A DNA stretch of 7,077 nucleotides. Source: Burkholderiaceae bacterium. Its GTDB lineage: Bacteria > Pseudomonadota > Gammaproteobacteria > Burkholderiales > Burkholderiaceae. Numbering within the stretch: position 1 is the first letter of the stretch; the number at the start of each line of letters is the position of its first letter. Under the pieces are notes generated by a model. The model did no database searches. It was not told the origin of the DNA and saw only the letters and a program-made list of their open reading frames with translations. Shown here one piece after another: positions 5,459-7,077 of this stretch. The translations under genes and the position numbers were made by a program. The stretch is from assembly GCA_947374315.1 (NCBI GenBank), contig CANCBK010000080.1, positions 1 through 7,077 on the forward strand. Reading direction: 5' to 3'.

Positions 5459-5956
5459 TCAAATACCCATTGTTCGATGCAAGATCTTGGGCTTCATTTC
5501 ATCCCAGAGACTTTCAAACTCTTCCGCCCTATCTTCCGATAACTTAATGGGCTCAAAGAGACCGCTAAAGAAGATAGTCTTTTTGGGCGCCAAAGTCTTT
5601 TCAAACTCACTTAGCCCAACTGGCTTGTCATCAATATCTCGCGTTAATTGGGCCGAGCACACAATGGCTTCGGCGTCATCCTGATCGATTACTGCGAATT
5701 CAATCAACTGTTGGGATTTCTCAAGAACTACTAGAGTGCCTCGCGCATAGCAAACCGCCTCATGTTCCTGAACGATATAGGCCAAGAATTGATCTTCTTC
5801 CTCTTTATTCATGCGCAGATCATCAATGAAAAAGAGATATTGATCCCCCGCCCCGTTTACCAAGGTGAAGACCTTGGGAATCACGCCATGCCCTAAAGCA
5901 AGGTTGCGGTAGTAAGAAGAAAGTTCAACAGCGAGGTTTTCGGAGAAAAGGTGCAT
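5459..5956 (-). CDS. Uncharacterised cytosolic protein (165 aa)
   Basis: No family recognised. It has no signal peptide or membrane segment, and its composition is balanced and acidic (for example FIDDLRMNKEEEDQF, about 43-57, and LSEDRAEEFESLWDEM near the C-terminus), as in a folded soluble protein. It has two cysteines (C69 in AVCYARG and one in AIVCSAQ). The alternation of hydrophobic strands (VFTLVNGAGDQYLFFID, TLVVLEKSQQLIEFAVID) suggests an alpha/beta or beta-sheet fold. It begins 17 bp after the DUF4239 gene stop and so is probably cotranscribed with it, although the ribosome site before its ATG is weak. Composition and closeness to the neighbour support a real gene. Confidence 0.82.
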   Translation of the reverse strand: MHLFSENLAVELSSYYRNLALGHGVIPKVFTLVNGAGDQYLFFIDDLRMNKEEEDQFLAYIVQEHEAVCYARGTLVVLEKSQQLIEFAVIDQDDAEAIVCSAQLTRDIDDKPVGLSEFEKTLAPKKTIFFSGLFEPIKLSEDRAEEFESLWDEMKPKILHRTMGI

Positions 5957-5973
5957 AAAAAATGAAGTAAATA

Positions 5974-6759
5974 TTATTCGGTGCGAGTTTTAATGGACGC
6001 AATAATTTTAAGAAATGGGTCAGCCTTAACGCAACTCTGACCTTTAAAGGGTTGATCTGTAATTACTAAAAGCGAAATTAACGCACCCAAGGTCACTGGC
6101 AAAATTTTCAAGCCCATAAAAAATGAGTCAGATGGCAAGAACAAGGTATTAATGCCGAGCAAGGCCACCATACAGATGATGATGACTACCCAAAATAAAT
6201 TCGGCAGGCGCACTGATGAGCGTTCAATTCGTGACTCCCTGCTTTCAGCGACCTCCTCCGCTTTTTTGAGGATGTCGGTGTACATCGCCGTCTGTCTATT
6301 GGTATGAGGCTCCAAGGATAAAAGCTGGCGAGAAATCCCTCGCCACAGCATATGGGTCTTTGAACTGCCCAGGCCATCCTTCATCAAATCCCACTCATCA
6401 AACACAATCGAATTCATATACTCAAATAGCTCCTTACGAACAGGAGCGATTGCAGGATCTCCATAGCGAACCAATAGGCGATCCAAATTATTAATTTGAC
6501 CAGCCTCTCTAGAGACTAAGGATTGCACTTCACGAAAATTGGTTTGAGCTTGATTTAATAAGAAACCAATTAAGAGGCCGCTTAAAGTAATGATCGATCC
6601 AAAAAGACTCAAGCCTAATCGAGTGCTGTCTTGGGTAGGGGCAAACATCGGGATAGCTTGCAAAATACGCGGCATCACATCCAATAAAACCACAAAGAAC
6701 AAGACCAAAATAATCAATATCTGGACATTGCTCCGTTTATAAATCCAATTAAAAAACAT
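5974..6759 (-). CDS. DUF4239-like (bestrophin-like) membrane protein, 261 aa
   Basis: Four probable transmembrane helices lie at about 12-30, 50-69, 186-208 and 212-233, with a long soluble region (70-185) between the second and third. This layout, the segment NFREVQSLVSREAGQINNLD after the second helix and the C-terminal pattern DQPFKG...ADPF match the DUF4239 family, whose biochemical role is not established. Its resemblance to bestrophin channels is a fold-level suggestion in family naming, not evidence of ion transport. The ATG at 6759 has AAAGG 5 nt upstream. It lies 30 bp after the hydrolase gene and 17 bp before the 165-aa gene, all on the same strand, so the three are likely one transcript. 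Length is normal for the family. Confidence 0.85.
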   Translation of the reverse strand: MFFNWIYKRSNVQILIILVLFFVVLLDVMPRILQAIPMFAPTQDSTRLGLSLFGSIITLSGLLIGFLLNQAQTNFREVQSLVSREAGQINNLDRLLVRYGDPAIAPVRKELFEYMNSIVFDEWDLMKDGLGSSKTHMLWRGISRQLLSLEPHTNRQTAMYTDILKKAEEVAESRESRIERSSVRLPNLFWVVIIICMVALLGINTLFLPSDSFFMGLKILPVTLGALISLLVITDQPFKGQSCVKADPFLKIIASIKTRTE

Positions 6760-6789
6760 ATACGCCTTTAATTACCTGTTAATTAACTA

Positions 6790-7077
6790 TTAATTACCTA
6801 GAGTATTTTTTAAAAAAGTCATAGTGCGCTCCCAAGCTAAATCAGAAGCAGCCGGGTTGTACTGTAGGGGCGGCAAACCTCTCGAATCCGACTTGGGATT
6901 AGCAAAGGCATGCTTAGCGTCATAGCGCTGAAAATCATATTTGGCCCCAGCAGCTTTGAGCTTTTCCTCAAGTTGATCAACGCCAGCGATAGCGAAGAAG
7001 TCATCATGAAGGGCCCAGTGCGCGAGCATCGGCTTTGTTATAGCTGATGCATCAACATACTCTAATGGAGGATATCC
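6790..7077 (-). CDS. Dienelactone hydrolase-family protein, C-terminal 95 residues (partial)
   Basis: The frame is open from the right edge (GYPPLEYVDASAITKPMLAH) to TAA at 6790, so the gene begins outside the window and the ATG at 7029 is internal. The segment MLAHWALHDDFF carries the catalytic aspartate (D25 or D26 of the visible part), and YDAKHAFANP carries the catalytic histidine (H56). This is the Asp/His arrangement of the alpha/beta-hydrolase family that includes dienelactone hydrolase. The nucleophile cysteine or serine lies outside the window. The C-terminal pattern WERTMTFLKNTLG is a typical closing helix. Substrate cannot be told; many family members are not true dienelactone hydrolases. 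The 30 bp to the next gene contains repeated TAATTA and no terminator. Confidence 0.9.
   Translation of the reverse strand, partial: GYPPLEYVDASAITKPMLAHWALHDDFFAIAGVDQLEEKLKAAGAKYDFQRYDAKHAFANPKSDSRGLPPLQYNPAASDLAWERTMTFLKNTLGN

Overview
The window reads like a chromosomal segment of a betaproteobacterium of moderate G+C content. The RNase R fragment is close to Burkholderiales sequences, and Polynucleobacter is the best guess. That guess rests on my memory of protein families, not on a search. Every protein gene is on the minus strand; only a tRNA-Leu is on the plus strand.

Layout from low to high coordinates. (1) 1-821 holds the first 273 codons of rnr (RNase R), running off the left edge. 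(2) 822-964 is a divergent promoter region, followed by tRNA-Leu(CAG) at 965-1051. (3) 1052-1640 is AT-rich with no convincing gene, and ends with a rho-independent terminator for the minus-strand genes. (4) 1641-3589 holds two paralogous, Sec-exported, Pro/Gly-rich repeat proteins of 344 and 188 aa. Each is followed by a near-identical 3' block containing a CCTGC hairpin terminator, so a gene-plus-terminator unit appears to have been duplicated in tandem. Both copies look disturbed at the 3' end. The 344-aa gene stops at a TAG followed in frame by 47 more open codons. The 188-aa gene carries an apparent 86-nt insertion that gives it a new C-terminus and strands 31 codons of repeat sequence downstream. 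(5) 3586-4071 encodes a 161-aa exported protein and 4068-5294 a TolC-family outer-membrane protein. (6) 5459-6759 encodes an unrecognised 165-aa cytosolic protein and a DUF4239-type membrane protein. (7) 6790-7077 is the 3' end of a dienelactone hydrolase-family gene.

Transcription on the minus strand probably runs in two blocks. The hydrolase, DUF4239 and 165-aa genes are spaced 30 and 17 bp apart. The TolC-like, 161-aa and 188-aa genes are joined by two ATGA stop/start overlaps, which implies translational coupling. The 344-aa paralog follows the internal terminator. The most interesting part is this second block: a TolC-family protein tightly coupled to small exported proteins and a pair of rapidly evolving repeat proteins. 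It could be a secretion or surface-display locus, but that function is inference. No inner-membrane pump or periplasmic adaptor is in the window.
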